The notes under the pieces are model-generated. The model was given only the letters and a program-made list of their open reading frames with translations, ran no database searches and was not told the origin of the DNA. Source: G963691835 sp963691835 (GTDB lineage Bacteria > Pseudomonadota > Alphaproteobacteria > Thalassobaculales > Thalassobaculaceae). From it: 64,000 nt of DNA. Position numbers and translations under genes: made by a program. Below, piece by piece: positions 26,088-34,718 of this stretch. The stretch is taken from the NCBI GenBank assembly GCA_963691835.1, contig OY829383.1:3038001-3102000 (forward strand), written 5' to 3'. Numbering within the stretch: position 1 is the stretch's first letter; every line of letters starts with the position of its first letter.

Positions 26088-27056
26088 ATGATTCCGACTG
26101 TCTGCTGGCGAAAGGTCCTGGCCGGCGTGTTTCTGTCCCTGACCCTTGCCGCGTGCGCCGACCACGATCGCAGCGCCTTTGCCAGCGACTGGGGAAGCGA
26201 CCGGTCCCGGTCCTCCGTTCGCGTCCTTGTCCTCGGACAGGATGACCGGTCCACAGATCTTCCCCGCTCCAGTTCGGTTTATGACCGCGTTCTGGCGGAA
26301 TTGCAGGACTCCATGTCGAGACGCGGGTTCGAGGTCGTCGACGAACGGTTCATCGGGGCCCGGCTGAACTGGTCGGAACCCTACGCCATGAGCGGCTACG
26401 ACATCGCGGAGATGGCACGGATGGCCAACGACTCCGAAAGGGCGGCGGATCAGGTCGATGCGGTGGTGGTCTTCCATATTGAGGCACTCTATCGGGAACT
26501 CTCGTTCGCGACCCGAATTCAGGTGGCGGTGCGGGGCCGGATTTATGATGCGCGGCGTGGGACCTATCTCGGGAGTTTCGAGCTGCCGGTGGAATCCGTA
26601 CCCGGTGCCCGGGGGTGCAGCACCAGCGATTGCGCGAGCTTCGCGATTGGTGACCGCGCCCGGGACATCGCAACGTCGATCGGCGATGTGCTTGCCCGCC
26701 GTCTCGCGGACCGCGTGGACCGTGATAGCTACCGGGAGCGCAAAGGCCTTGGGGGCCAATACACCGTCACGCTTCGTCGATTGGAACCGGAAGAGGCCTT
26801 TCAAATCATCGCCGTGATGACCGAAGAGTTTCCCGGCTATCGGGATCATCGCCTGATCCGGCGGGGCCCATCCATGCGCCGGTACGCCTATGAAACCCGC
26901 GCACCCTCGCAAAAGCTTGAACGATGGTTGGAACTCCTGCTGCGGGACATGAATCTGGAGCCGGGCGACGAGACGGCCCTCGTCTTCCGGGGCGACAGCA
27001 TCCTGATCGAACGGATCGTCGACGGTGTCGCCTATGACAACGAACGGGGGGATTGA
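26088..27056 (+). CDS. Lipoprotein with CsgG/FlgO-like N-terminal domain
   Basis: 322 residues from ATG 26088 (AAGGAG seven bases upstream). Lipobox LAAC with C23. Residues about 43-80 (VRVLVLGQDDRS, then YDRVLAELQDSMSRRGFEVV) resemble the CsgG/FlgO fold. A second domain (about 228-310) has TVTLRRLEPEEAFQIIAVM and a late GDETALVFRGDSILIERI strand pair, like a small alpha-beta module of secretin-associated or peptidoglycan-linked lipoproteins. Asp at +2 after the Cys is absent (the next residues are Ala-Asp), so outer-membrane sorting is plausible. Part of the 15-gene unit; function unknown. Confidence 0.8.
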   Translation: MIPTVCWRKVLAGVFLSLTLAACADHDRSAFASDWGSDRSRSSVRVLVLGQDDRSTDLPRSSSVYDRVLAELQDSMSRRGFEVVDERFIGARLNWSEPYAMSGYDIAEMARMANDSERAADQVDAVVVFHIEALYRELSFATRIQVAVRGRIYDARRGTYLGSFELPVESVPGARGCSTSDCASFAIGDRARDIATSIGDVLARRLADRVDRDSYRERKGLGGQYTVTLRRLEPEEAFQIIAVMTEEFPGYRDHRLIRRGPSMRRYAYETRAPSQKLERWLELLLRDMNLEPGDETALVFRGDSILIERIVDGVAYDNERGD

Positions 27057-27059
27057 GGC

Positions 27060-27497
27060 ATGCGGGGCGACGCGACTCAGTCCGCTCTTGCGGAAATCGC
27101 CTTGGCGCTCGCCATGTGCTTCTTCTCAATCGCCATCGTGTCCCTGGTGTCCATGGCCGTCCCGGCGGCGACAGCCAATACCGCACGAACGCCGGAGGCA
27201 TCGTCGCCACCCTTTCCCAAGGTAACGCTGGCCTCGGCGGTCGGAGAACAGGACAAGGCTCCGATGCCGTCGGATATGACACTTGTCGTCCATGACGGGA
27301 CATCCTTCCGGGATGCCGAGCTGAACGCTCTGAACACCGACAGCCTGGACCCGGCAACGCCTGTGCTGCTCGCGGTTCCACCCTCAGTCGGGATTGAGGC
27401 CGCGGCAGCACTCCGCTCCAAGATTGCCGCGGACAGCGTGGTTGTGACGGCTCTGGACGCCGCCTGGCTCCAGGCTTTGAGGGAGCACGGCCAATGA
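27060..27497 (+). CDS. ExbD/TolR-like single-span membrane protein
   Basis: 145 residues. One N-terminal helix (about 10-34) with a short cytoplasmic tail, and an acidic residue E12 at its cytoplasmic edge (QSALAEIALALAMCFF), where ExbD/TolR/MotB have their essential Asp. After a flexible linker comes a compact periplasmic domain (72-145: MTLVVHDGTSF, ATPVLLAVPPSVG, SVVVTALDAAWLQAL) with an ExbD-like strand pattern. Glu instead of Asp is unusual. Its channel partner would be the ExbB-like protein at 34167. The assignment is by topology, not strong sequence identity. Its stop overlaps the transglycosylase start (ATGA). Confidence 0.65.
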   Translation: MRGDATQSALAEIALALAMCFFSIAIVSLVSMAVPAATANTARTPEASSPPFPKVTLASAVGEQDKAPMPSDMTLVVHDGTSFRDAELNALNTDSLDPATPVLLAVPPSVGIEAAAALRSKIAADSVVVTALDAAWLQALREHGQ

Positions 27498-28627
27498 CAT
27501 GCGGATCGATTGGACGGAAACTCGCCGTCGCCCTCCTTATGGGGCTGATCGCGGCTCAACCCTTGTCATTCGGCGCGTCCGGATCGGCTGAGGCAGCACC
27601 CAGAAAGCCCTACGACCGGGATCTGGTCCGCCGTATTGTCGTCGATGAAGCGTCCCGCAGCCAGTTCGTGCCACCCGCGTTGGCATTGGCGCTCGCGCAG
27701 ATGGAAAGCGGCTTTCAGGCAGATGTTGAAAGCCCGGTCGGCGCGCGGGGCGTGATGCAGATCATGCCGAGAACCGCTCGAACCGTATTCGGCGTCGATC
27801 CCGACGACCTGTGGGACCCACGCTTGAATGCCCGGCTGGGAATCGCGTTTCTTGATCGGTTGGTTAAGCGGTACGGCAGGTTGGACCTTGCCTTGTCCCA
27901 TTACAACGGCGGGTCCGCCGTGGGTCGTCCCCCCAATGCCAAGGTCATCCCGGCGACCCGGTCGTTCGTTGACGGCGTCCTGGCCATTGCCGCCCGCAAC
28001 GAGCAGGACCGTGATGTGGCGCACCTGATTGCGCGGGCAGGCCGCAATCCGGACCCACTGCTGCTGACCGCGATTGATCGATCCTCGGCCCGTGGGGGCG
28101 ACCGGTCGCCGTGGCGGGAGTTGGCCGGTCTTCAGGCGCGCCGTCTGGGCAACTCGGGACGTGAGGTCAGTGTCCCGCGTTCCAACCGTCACGTCGTCGC
28201 GCTTGCAGCGGAAGACCATCGCGGGATGAGCTGGCGTCCTTCCGGCACCTCGCGGCGGTGGGCCGCGCTTATGCCGAAGAAGATCGGAGACGACGAGGGC
28301 GTATGGCCGGGGCAGGGGCGTGCGGATGTCCGGCCGCCGCTGGACGGGGAGACGAACGCTTCGGCATCCCGTTCCAAAAGGTGGAAAACCCAGGCCGCCG
28401 GTTCCGTTCAAGCCGCTTGGCGCCGGCATCTCGCCGCCGCCGACCAGGCGATCGAAGACGCGACGCCGATTGATTTCTCCCGGTCGATGGAAAGACGGGT
28501 GCATACGGATGACCGCGCCCCAAGAACAGGATGGGAGCGTCGGGATACGGGATCGGCCGCCATGCTGGATCGTTTGGAAACCCTGCGGGGACGCTTCCGG
28601 ACGACTCTGGACGGAGAGCGCGGATGA
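27494..28627 (+). CDS. SLT-type lytic transglycosylase
   Basis: 377 residues with a signal peptide ending SAEAA (about 1-35). The goose-lysozyme-like SLT domain (about 40-160) has the catalytic E71 in AQMESGFQ, GARGVMQIMPRTAR (83-96) and the closing ALSHYNGG (133-140). It cleaves glycan strands with 1,6-anhydro product formation. The C-terminal 200 residues are basic, Arg-rich and without a recognised domain; they might bind wall or partner proteins. Placement within an ExbB/TonB-like cluster suggests localised opening of peptidoglycan for assembly of a trans-envelope complex. ATGA overlaps on both sides. Confidence 0.92.
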   Translation: MTCGSIGRKLAVALLMGLIAAQPLSFGASGSAEAAPRKPYDRDLVRRIVVDEASRSQFVPPALALALAQMESGFQADVESPVGARGVMQIMPRTARTVFGVDPDDLWDPRLNARLGIAFLDRLVKRYGRLDLALSHYNGGSAVGRPPNAKVIPATRSFVDGVLAIAARNEQDRDVAHLIARAGRNPDPLLLTAIDRSSARGGDRSPWRELAGLQARRLGNSGREVSVPRSNRHVVALAAEDHRGMSWRPSGTSRRWAALMPKKIGDDEGVWPGQGRADVRPPLDGETNASASRSKRWKTQAAGSVQAAWRRHLAAADQAIEDATPIDFSRSMERRVHTDDRAPRTGWERRDTGSAAMLDRLETLRGRFRTTLDGERG

Positions 28628-30288
28628 GCCGTGACGCGCTTGCCGTCGCCTTCGAGGCCGGGGCCAGCGAGGAGTTGACGAACATCCTCCGGGACCTGGC
28701 CGACGCGACCGGCCCGAACGGTCCCCGCTACGCCCCGGCGGCAATGCGGCGGCTGTCGCGGATGATTGCGGCGCGCTCATACGGACCGGCTCTGGTGGAA
28801 CTGGTCCATCTGCTACGGGTGGCCGCCGACCTCGCTCCGAGAGGAGGGTGGCCGGCGTTGTTCTGGGCTGACGACGACGTTTCCGCTTCCGGTTTCGCAG
28901 CGCGGCTCGGCCGGGTCCGCAGGACCGCTTTGAGAAGCGTGGACAGATGCCCTGCCGTGGAGATCGGCGAGGTGGACGTCACCCTTTTATACAGCGGAGA
29001 GCCGTTCTCGATTCACTATTCGAGGATGCCGTTCCTGGCGGGATTGCTGGAGTTTCTGGTCTCCACGATTGGCTGGCGGACGCTAGAGGATACGGTTCGG
29101 CCCGCGCTTGAGGTGCCTGGTGATCCGCGGGAGGCGGGCCGCGTCGCAGCGGCACTTTCCAGATTGGTGTACGGCTGGCTCGGTGATCATCTTCCCACCG
29201 CGCAGGCCCGCCGTCGTCTTGATCGGATGATCACCTTTCTCCGCCGTTCCGGCCCGCTTCGGATGGAGCGGCTGGACGACGAGCAGGTGCTTCGGTTTTG
29301 GGAGGAGGTGGGACTCGATCGCGACACCGCGCTGGAGTTCCGGACCTGGAGCGGTGTTGCACACTCCTTTCTGTCGCTCCGCGCGGGGTTGCGGATCGCC
29401 ACCGACAGGATGGCTTTGGAGGACAGCCGCCCCATCCTGGTCGACCGGGCGGATGGCGGCGTGGATCCGGCTGAGATCGATGCGGTGCTTGAGACCTTGG
29501 ATGAGACGGGGAGCGTGCTTGACGCTTTGCTGACCGCCAGCGGTGAGAGTCTAAAGATTCTGAATAAGACGGAAGCTGCGTTGACCGGGCCGGTAATCGA
29601 AACCGGTCCAGACGGCATGGCGCTGCCGATGACGCTGCTCCGGTTGGAAGTTTTTGGTGCCTGGCAAAGACAGTTCTCTGAGGCGTTGCGGCGAGGACAG
29701 GATCTGGATCGCATTGGGGCGCTGCTGGATGCCGGTCCCCCCCGCTCGGCCGCGATGGTTTGCGAGTCATGGTCGGCGGTTTTGGTTCATCTGGAGCGGA
29801 GCCGTCTGGCGATTGCCCACATTCTGCTCTGCGCGCGCGAACCGGCCGCATTCGAAATCATGATGCGTCTGTTTGGTGATATCGATTGGACGTTGCTTCG
29901 GCGGGAGCCCGCCCTGGTGGGCAACGGGGGGGCTGTCGTCGACGCTGTCGACCGGGTTCATGCCATTCCGACGGCGGCGGCATTGTTCGGCGCGCTGCGG
30001 GCAGCCGCCGCGAGCGATCCAGTTCTGTCCGAAGCAATCCGCACATGCGAAAGGGCGCACCGGCGGTCAAGCAGGCGCGGCTTCTCCTTGGCAAACCTAC
30101 AGAACGAGCAGGTCGTGGCCAGTGCCCTGGGCGCGCGCATTCCGCTCGATCAGATCATCGACGGTCTGACCCGTTTCATCGCGGCTGTCTCCGCACTCAC
30201 ACCGTCGCCAACCCAACAGGATGCCATGACGGCGGAGGCAGCCCGGTTCCGGGGGGCGTTCGCCAAGCTTTATGGAGGCGCCGCATGA
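28624..30288 (+). CDS. Large cytoplasmic protein of unknown fold in the envelope cluster
   Basis: 554 residues from ATG 28624, which overlaps the previous stop (ATGA). No signal peptide or membrane helix. Sequence is Leu/Ala/Arg-rich and almost certainly all-helical, with repeated segments such as ALVELVHLLRVAADL, MPFLAGLLEFLVSTIGW and ALFGALRAAAASDPVLSEAI. No nucleotide-binding or catalytic motif seen. It could be a cytoplasmic scaffold or regulator of the membrane parts. I do not recognise the family. A frame open upstream into the transglycosylase gene is not used. Confidence 0.8.
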   Translation: MSRDALAVAFEAGASEELTNILRDLADATGPNGPRYAPAAMRRLSRMIAARSYGPALVELVHLLRVAADLAPRGGWPALFWADDDVSASGFAARLGRVRRTALRSVDRCPAVEIGEVDVTLLYSGEPFSIHYSRMPFLAGLLEFLVSTIGWRTLEDTVRPALEVPGDPREAGRVAAALSRLVYGWLGDHLPTAQARRRLDRMITFLRRSGPLRMERLDDEQVLRFWEEVGLDRDTALEFRTWSGVAHSFLSLRAGLRIATDRMALEDSRPILVDRADGGVDPAEIDAVLETLDETGSVLDALLTASGESLKILNKTEAALTGPVIETGPDGMALPMTLLRLEVFGAWQRQFSEALRRGQDLDRIGALLDAGPPRSAAMVCESWSAVLVHLERSRLAIAHILLCAREPAAFEIMMRLFGDIDWTLLRREPALVGNGGAVVDAVDRVHAIPTAAALFGALRAAAASDPVLSEAIRTCERAHRRSSRRGFSLANLQNEQVVASALGARIPLDQIIDGLTRFIAAVSALTPSPTQQDAMTAEAARFRGAFAKLYGGAA

Positions 30289-30932
30289 CGTTTGATGATG
30301 ATGCGGGGAACCGCGCGGGGCCCCCAGATGAAGATCTTTGGGATCGCCTCAACGACCGAGGTGGCTTTGGTGTTGCCGCCGTACTGGCCGTCGACTCGTT
30401 CCGGAAACTGTCCGCATTGCACCCCCCACGGGCCGCCGATCCCGTCGAGGTCCGCCGCCGACCCACGCCGGCGGACATCTTTCAATGGATGTCCGGTGAT
30501 CCGCAGACCGCCGCATGGGTCCCGGACGCCGTCGCAGGCGATCGGCGGCTGGTCCGATTGGTGGAGGAACTCTTGGAGGGGGACGCGATCGCGGTCGGGC
30601 CGGCACTGGCTGCGGCTGCATCTGCACGGCCGTCGACAGCGGTGTCCGAGTCCGGTCAGACCGGCCTGAGGGAGCCATTTTCACGGCAGATCGGACCGCA
30701 TCGGCTGTCGGTACTGCCGTCTCGCGATGACCGTTTCGTCTACCTGCTTCTTGAGGTCGCCGCGAACACGCCGGTCCCGCCCGTCACCCTGTGTGCTTTG
30801 TCCGACACCGCGCCACCCCTTCGGTTGGATCTGCCGGTACCGGTTGCTGGACGTATCCAGATCGTCCTGGCGCCCGATGCTCCTGAGGTTTTGGCCGTTT
30901 CCAATCCGGATCGGCGGATCATCCTGCGGTGA
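30285..30932 (+). CDS. Cytoplasmic protein of unknown function in the envelope cluster
   Basis: 215 residues from ATG 30285 (ATGA overlap with the previous gene). Acidic N-terminus, a helical middle (DIFQWMSGDPQTAAWVPDAV) and a C-terminal strand-rich part (about 130-215: HRLSVLPSRDDRFVYLLLEV, then GRIQIVLAPDAPEVLAVS). No export signal. Family not recognised. It probably works with the preceding 554-residue protein and with the Lon-like protein encoded next, to which it is joined by a GTGA overlap. Confidence 0.78.
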   Translation: MTFDDDAGNRAGPPDEDLWDRLNDRGGFGVAAVLAVDSFRKLSALHPPRAADPVEVRRRPTPADIFQWMSGDPQTAAWVPDAVAGDRRLVRLVEELLEGDAIAVGPALAAAASARPSTAVSESGQTGLREPFSRQIGPHRLSVLPSRDDRFVYLLLEVAANTPVPPVTLCALSDTAPPLRLDLPVPVAGRIQIVLAPDAPEVLAVSNPDRRIILR

Positions 30933-32158
30933 TCCACGGTGTCAGTGTTCTCGTCGCAACCACACAGGGACCCGCCCGCGTTCTCAGGATTGTTGCGGAG
31001 GATCCGGTCCTTCACTCCGTCATCTGCCTCGACGGGGAGACCAGGGCGCTTCCCGTAAGCCAAGACTATGACAGCTTCGTCCGCTCGCCGACTGGGATCG
31101 TCGAGCGTGCGGTGGGGCACGCCGCGTTCAGGACCGACGTGTCCGCCAAGATCGAAACGGGCGATAGTTGGCAGCTTCCGATATTCATTGCCCACCTCCT
31201 CGCCTCCATGGATCAACTGTCCGGCAGCGACCGGGCGCCTGTCACAATCTGGTCAACCGGTAGCCTGTCGCACGGCGGGGCCGTCAAGTCCGTGGGCGAG
31301 ATTGCCCGCAAGGTGGATACGGCACGGGAAACACTCAACGCCGCCCTGTCGGAGGGACAGCGGGTCTATGCCGTGCTTCCACCGGGGAACCGAGCGGCAT
31401 TCGAGGCAGCGGACCCACCCCCAGGCATCGCCATCATGACGCCCGACTGCATGGGTGCTCTGAAACCTCTCCTCCAAAGTCTCATCAAACCGACCGCCGG
31501 CACGGTTCGCGAGAGACCCCCACGGCGCATCTGGCGCCCGGTAGCGTCAGCTGGCCTTGCGGTCTTGGCTGTGACGTCGATCGCGTTTCTTCCAACCGGC
31601 CATTGGCGGCTGTTTGATCGCTATCTTCCCTCCGGGCTTCCGAGCATTTGGGATACTACGGGAGAGCCCGAAAGAGCCCGATCATCTCCGTCGACCAATG
31701 ATGCCGTGGACAGCGCCCCCGAGGTCGCCGCGCCAGTACCGGACAGTCCCCGCAAAACCGGCCTTGAGTTGTTCGTCCACGCTTTGGTCCCTGGGAGCTC
31801 GTCCGGTTGCGGATCTTTGGGCGACCCCGTTCCTTCAGGTGACAATCAGAGGCCATCTGTGGTTTCGGGATGCGGAGTCCGGGCAGCACTTCAGAACCAT
31901 GGGCCCGATCCGGCCGATGTCACGTTGACCGCACGGCTGGTGGGCGGCGTCGCAGAGTACTCACGCAACCGCAAAACCCTGGCACAGGCGACGGCGATGC
32001 TGGGTGCCGGAGACAGGATCCATGTGGATCTTACCCGTCCGGACTGGCTCCGTCGGGCCGTACCGGTGGAGATCATAGCGGAGCAGACCGGGTCCTCTCT
32101 TTCCGGCTCGGACCGGGCCAACGACCCCCTCTCCCGCCATCTCACATTGGCAAGGTGA
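30929..32158 (+). CDS. Membrane-anchored degenerate Lon-like (S16) protein
   Basis: 409 residues from GTG 30929 (GTGA overlap). Residues about 68-185 align by eye with the Lon proteolytic domain: S80 in ETGDSWQLPIFIAHLLASM matches the DGPSAG nucleophile region. TGSLSHGGAVKSVGEIARKV (110-129) matches the TGEITLRG-VLPIGGLKEK strand and helix, and VYAVLPPGN (146-154) matches the VLIPxxN strand. The Lys of the Ser-Lys dyad appears replaced by Ala, with K128 two residues on. No AAA+ module. A TM helix (about 205-222) leads to a 185-residue outer domain. Likely a binding or pseudo-protease module. Confidence 0.72.
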   Translation: MIHGVSVLVATTQGPARVLRIVAEDPVLHSVICLDGETRALPVSQDYDSFVRSPTGIVERAVGHAAFRTDVSAKIETGDSWQLPIFIAHLLASMDQLSGSDRAPVTIWSTGSLSHGGAVKSVGEIARKVDTARETLNAALSEGQRVYAVLPPGNRAAFEAADPPPGIAIMTPDCMGALKPLLQSLIKPTAGTVRERPPRRIWRPVASAGLAVLAVTSIAFLPTGHWRLFDRYLPSGLPSIWDTTGEPERARSSPSTNDAVDSAPEVAAPVPDSPRKTGLELFVHALVPGSSSGCGSLGDPVPSGDNQRPSVVSGCGVRAALQNHGPDPADVTLTARLVGGVAEYSRNRKTLAQATAMLGAGDRIHVDLTRPDWLRRAVPVEIIAEQTGSSLSGSDRANDPLSRHLTLAR

Positions 32159-32251
32159 ACGGCGATCTCGCCTGATCCAGACGAATAACATCCCCGACCC
32201 TTCCTTAGTCCCCGTGTCCGCCGCTTTGGCGATTGCAGCGAGGAGAGGGAG

Positions 32252-32869
32252 ATGTTGGCAAAAGAACGCAGATCACCGGTGCCATGGCGTCATTCCGTCG
32301 ATGGACCATGGTCACTTGGACACTGGAGATCTCTTCTCGTTCTAGGTGTCGCGGCCACTGTCTTGACTGGATGCGTCACAGCCGCGCCGCCGGTGTCTTC
32401 GGAAGGCATCGGATTTCGCAAGGAGCGTTTTGATCAACTCTCAGCGGTTCGGGAGTATAGGGCGTGTCGCGAAGCCGCGTTCGAGCGGGAGAAGACGGCG
32501 GTCGGTCACGGGGGGGAGAGTGCTGTTGCCGGCTACCGGGCGAGTGCCCGGGCGTTGGAGCGGTGTGAGAGCGATCTTGGGGGAGCCGCTGACGGTGTTC
32601 CGGTCAGAGAGCGCATGCGCACATACGCCCTCGCCATTCAGAACCATCTCAAAAGCGGTGACCCGAGGGCTGCAAAACAGTCCCTGGCGAAGTTTCAATC
32701 CGCCTTCAAGGGGCGGGATCTCATCTTCGCCGATGGCGGCTCCTTTCTGGAGAGCATGGAAACGGTGCTGGCCGCAGCGCATCCCGAAGATACGAAAGAC
32801 ATGGAGCGCCGTGACATCGGACGCACCATTCGTGTCGAGGTTCGCCGGCTTCAGCGGTGGCACCGGTGA
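32252..32869 (+). CDS. Lipoprotein of the envelope cluster
   Basis: 205 residues. A strong ribosome site (GAGGAGAGGGAG) precedes ATG 32252. An unusually long polar N-region (26 residues) leads to a hydrophobic stretch and lipobox LTGC with C41. The mature part is charged and helical (FDQLSAVREYRACREAAFER, MRTYALAIQNHLKSGDPRAA) with three further Cys-containing or Arg-rich helices. No family recognised. It follows a 93-bp gap, the only sizeable one inside the cluster, so a second promoter is possible. Its TGA shares one base with the next ATG. Confidence 0.78.
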   Translation: MLAKERRSPVPWRHSVDGPWSLGHWRSLLVLGVAATVLTGCVTAAPPVSSEGIGFRKERFDQLSAVREYRACREAAFEREKTAVGHGGESAVAGYRASARALERCESDLGGAADGVPVRERMRTYALAIQNHLKSGDPRAAKQSLAKFQSAFKGRDLIFADGGSFLESMETVLAAAHPEDTKDMERRDIGRTIRVEVRRLQRWHR

Positions 32870-33720
32870 TGAGGGCGCGGAGACTGATTATGGCGTCGGT
32901 CCTGGCCGCCACGGCCATGACGTCGCCGGCCATGGTTCTCGCGACGGAGTGGCGCCCGGTTGTGACGGAGCGTTTGGTGCGTGTCCCGGCGCGTCACTTG
33001 GAGCGGGCAATCCAACGGGACTACGCCGCCTCGGGACTTGCCGGCGCGATCAGCGATATCGAAGGCCGCATCGCTACCCAGCAAACCGTTATCGCCGACA
33101 TCGAAGCGGCTATGGAAGGCGCGCGTGACGATGGCGTGGTCCGGGAGCTTCGGCACCGGCTTCTGATAGAGAAGCGGGGCCTTCTGGCCGCGCTGGGCGA
33201 GCGGACGGAACTCGATCGATCGCGGTTGCAGACGAAAATCCGTCTGATGGAACGCCTCCAGAAGAAACATGACCGGCAAGCCCGTGGTTCCAGTGCCGCT
33301 GAAGCGAAGTTTGAGCAGGACCGAAAGAACGCCCTCTCCAGGCTCGAAGCGGCATCGGGGAAGGTCACGGATGCGTTGGTAGAAAGCGGACGGATGCCTG
33401 ACAGCGACTACGCGGACGCTTACGGCAGAAACGAGGCGGCGCTGGCGAGGCTTCGGGACGCCATCGCCGCTCATCCGATGAACCGGGACGTTGGCCACGC
33501 GGACGATGACCCCGCGGCCGCGATCGATCGTGTCATGGCGGAGAGCCAGGCGAGGCTCGCCATTCTCACCCAGGAAGAGACGGTGATCAGCCATATGGCC
33601 CGGCTTCTGTCTCTGGACGCGCAATCGTTCGCCGATGAGATGGAAGAGGCCGACGGTGAAACGCCGGAGCGCGGCTCAGGGACATCGGTCTTCTCGGTTG
33701 TCGATCTTTTCACGAATTAG
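32869..33720 (+). CDS. Periplasmic coiled-coil protein
   Basis: 283 residues from ATG 32869, overlapping the previous stop by one base. Signal peptide 1-25 (cleavage after MVLA). The mature protein is dominated by heptad-rich helices (about 50-150: ISDIEGRIATQQTVIADIEA, LIEKRGLLAALGERTELDRS, LQKKHDRQA) and a further helical part to 250. This is the profile of a periplasmic spacer or adaptor. Fifteen bp separate it from the next gene, which is also exported and helical. No family recognised. Confidence 0.78.
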   Translation: MRARRLIMASVLAATAMTSPAMVLATEWRPVVTERLVRVPARHLERAIQRDYAASGLAGAISDIEGRIATQQTVIADIEAAMEGARDDGVVRELRHRLLIEKRGLLAALGERTELDRSRLQTKIRLMERLQKKHDRQARGSSAAEAKFEQDRKNALSRLEAASGKVTDALVESGRMPDSDYADAYGRNEAALARLRDAIAAHPMNRDVGHADDDPAAAIDRVMAESQARLAILTQEETVISHMARLLSLDAQSFADEMEEADGETPERGSGTSVFSVVDLFTN

Positions 33721-33735
33721 AACGGAGGACGGAAG

Positions 33736-34170
33736 ATGAATGAGAGATCCAAGCAACCGGGCAAAAGGGTCTGCCGAACGCTCGAGGTTTGCCGAGCCGC
33801 ACTGTCGGCGGGGCTTGTGGGGATGTTTCTCCTGGCGGGAACGGCCCACTCGGGTCCGCTTGAGACGCTGGAGCGGGAGCGTGCCGTCATGCTCACCACC
33901 TGGCTCGACCCGGCCCTCTCCGATGAAGAGCGTTTCGAGAAGATCCGAACCTCCGAGCGCAGGCTTGTCGACTTCGAACGCATTCTGCTTCGCGACACGT
34001 CCGCCTCGTCAACTCCGTCCCGAGATCTGCGACAGGCGTTCGAAAGCTACGACCGGACGTTTCTGGTTCACGCGGCACTGGAGCGGGAGACCTCCGTTTT
34101 CGCCCACTGGCTCGAACAACTCGGCTTCACAAGCGTCCGGGTTTTGAGCGCCGATGTGGGGCGGCGATGA
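33736..34170 (+). CDS. Small exported helical protein
   Basis: 144 residues with ACGGAGGACGG before ATG 33736. A signal peptide with a long basic N-region (cleavage near AGTAHS, about residue 39) is followed by about 100 mostly helical residues (LETLERERAVMLTTWLDPAL, DEERFEKIRTSERRLVDFER). No known domain. ATGA overlap with the ExbB-like gene implies coordinated synthesis, so it may sit next to the channel complex in the periplasm. Confidence 0.72.
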   Translation: MNERSKQPGKRVCRTLEVCRAALSAGLVGMFLLAGTAHSGPLETLERERAVMLTTWLDPALSDEERFEKIRTSERRLVDFERILLRDTSASSTPSRDLRQAFESYDRTFLVHAALERETSVFAHWLEQLGFTSVRVLSADVGRR

Positions 34171-34706
34171 CGGGCGAAGCGCCAAGAGGACTCAGGCACG
34201 GCCTGAGTGCGCTCGGTCTCGCTGATTGGGCGCGCTCGGCACGGTTGGTCGCCGGGGCGATGGTCATTGGATTGGCCGCCACGAGTGTTGTCACCGCGGC
34301 GAGCCCCGCCGAGCTCTTGGCTTGGGTCGGGGTGCTGTTTGGGCCGGGTTTCGCGATCCTTTACGTGGGCCTGTTGATCGCCGCCTTGTTCGTCTGGCGG
34401 CAGCACCGATCGGCTCCGGATGCGCGTATCTGGACCGAAGCCGGGCTCCAGATCGGTGCGGGGATTGGAACCTTGGCCATGACGTTCACCTTGCTCGGCC
34501 TGTCCCTTGGGATTGGCACCCTCGCGGCGACCCCGCTAACGCCCGAGGCCGTCCCCGACGTACTCGCGACCCTGACAGAGAAGTTTCGCCTGGCCTTTCT
34601 GACGACCGTTGTCGGGCTTCCGACCGCGGCTGTGGTTCGAGGGGCTTTCTCTATCTCGCGGGCGGGCGTCGCCGACCGGGCGAGATTGGATCTGACCCAG
34701 CTTTGA
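34167..34706 (+). CDS. MotA/TolQ/ExbB-like proton-channel protein
   Basis: 179 residues with four hydrophobic helices (about 25-45, 53-78, 97-121, 142-160). The last two carry the family hallmarks: GIGTLAMTFTLLGLSLGIGT (99-118), matching the GLLGTVxG helix, and FRLAFLTTVVGLPTAAVVRG (140-159), matching the A-x-x-TT-x-x-G-L helix that lines the ion path. It is short and lacks a large cytoplasmic domain. Expected to form a pentamer around ExbD-like helices and use proton flow. ATGA overlap with the preceding gene; 12 bp to the next. Confidence 0.82.
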   Translation: MTGEAPRGLRHGLSALGLADWARSARLVAGAMVIGLAATSVVTAASPAELLAWVGVLFGPGFAILYVGLLIAALFVWRQHRSAPDARIWTEAGLQIGAGIGTLAMTFTLLGLSLGIGTLAATPLTPEAVPDVLATLTEKFRLAFLTTVVGLPTAAVVRGAFSISRAGVADRARLDLTQL

Positions 34707-34718
34707 TGGAGCCAACCG

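Noticed and set aside
27566..28780. 404-codon minus-strand frame opposite the lytic transglycosylase
   Set aside because: The plus strand has a clear SLT enzyme with signal peptide and catalytic motifs; the antisense frame has no recognisable features.
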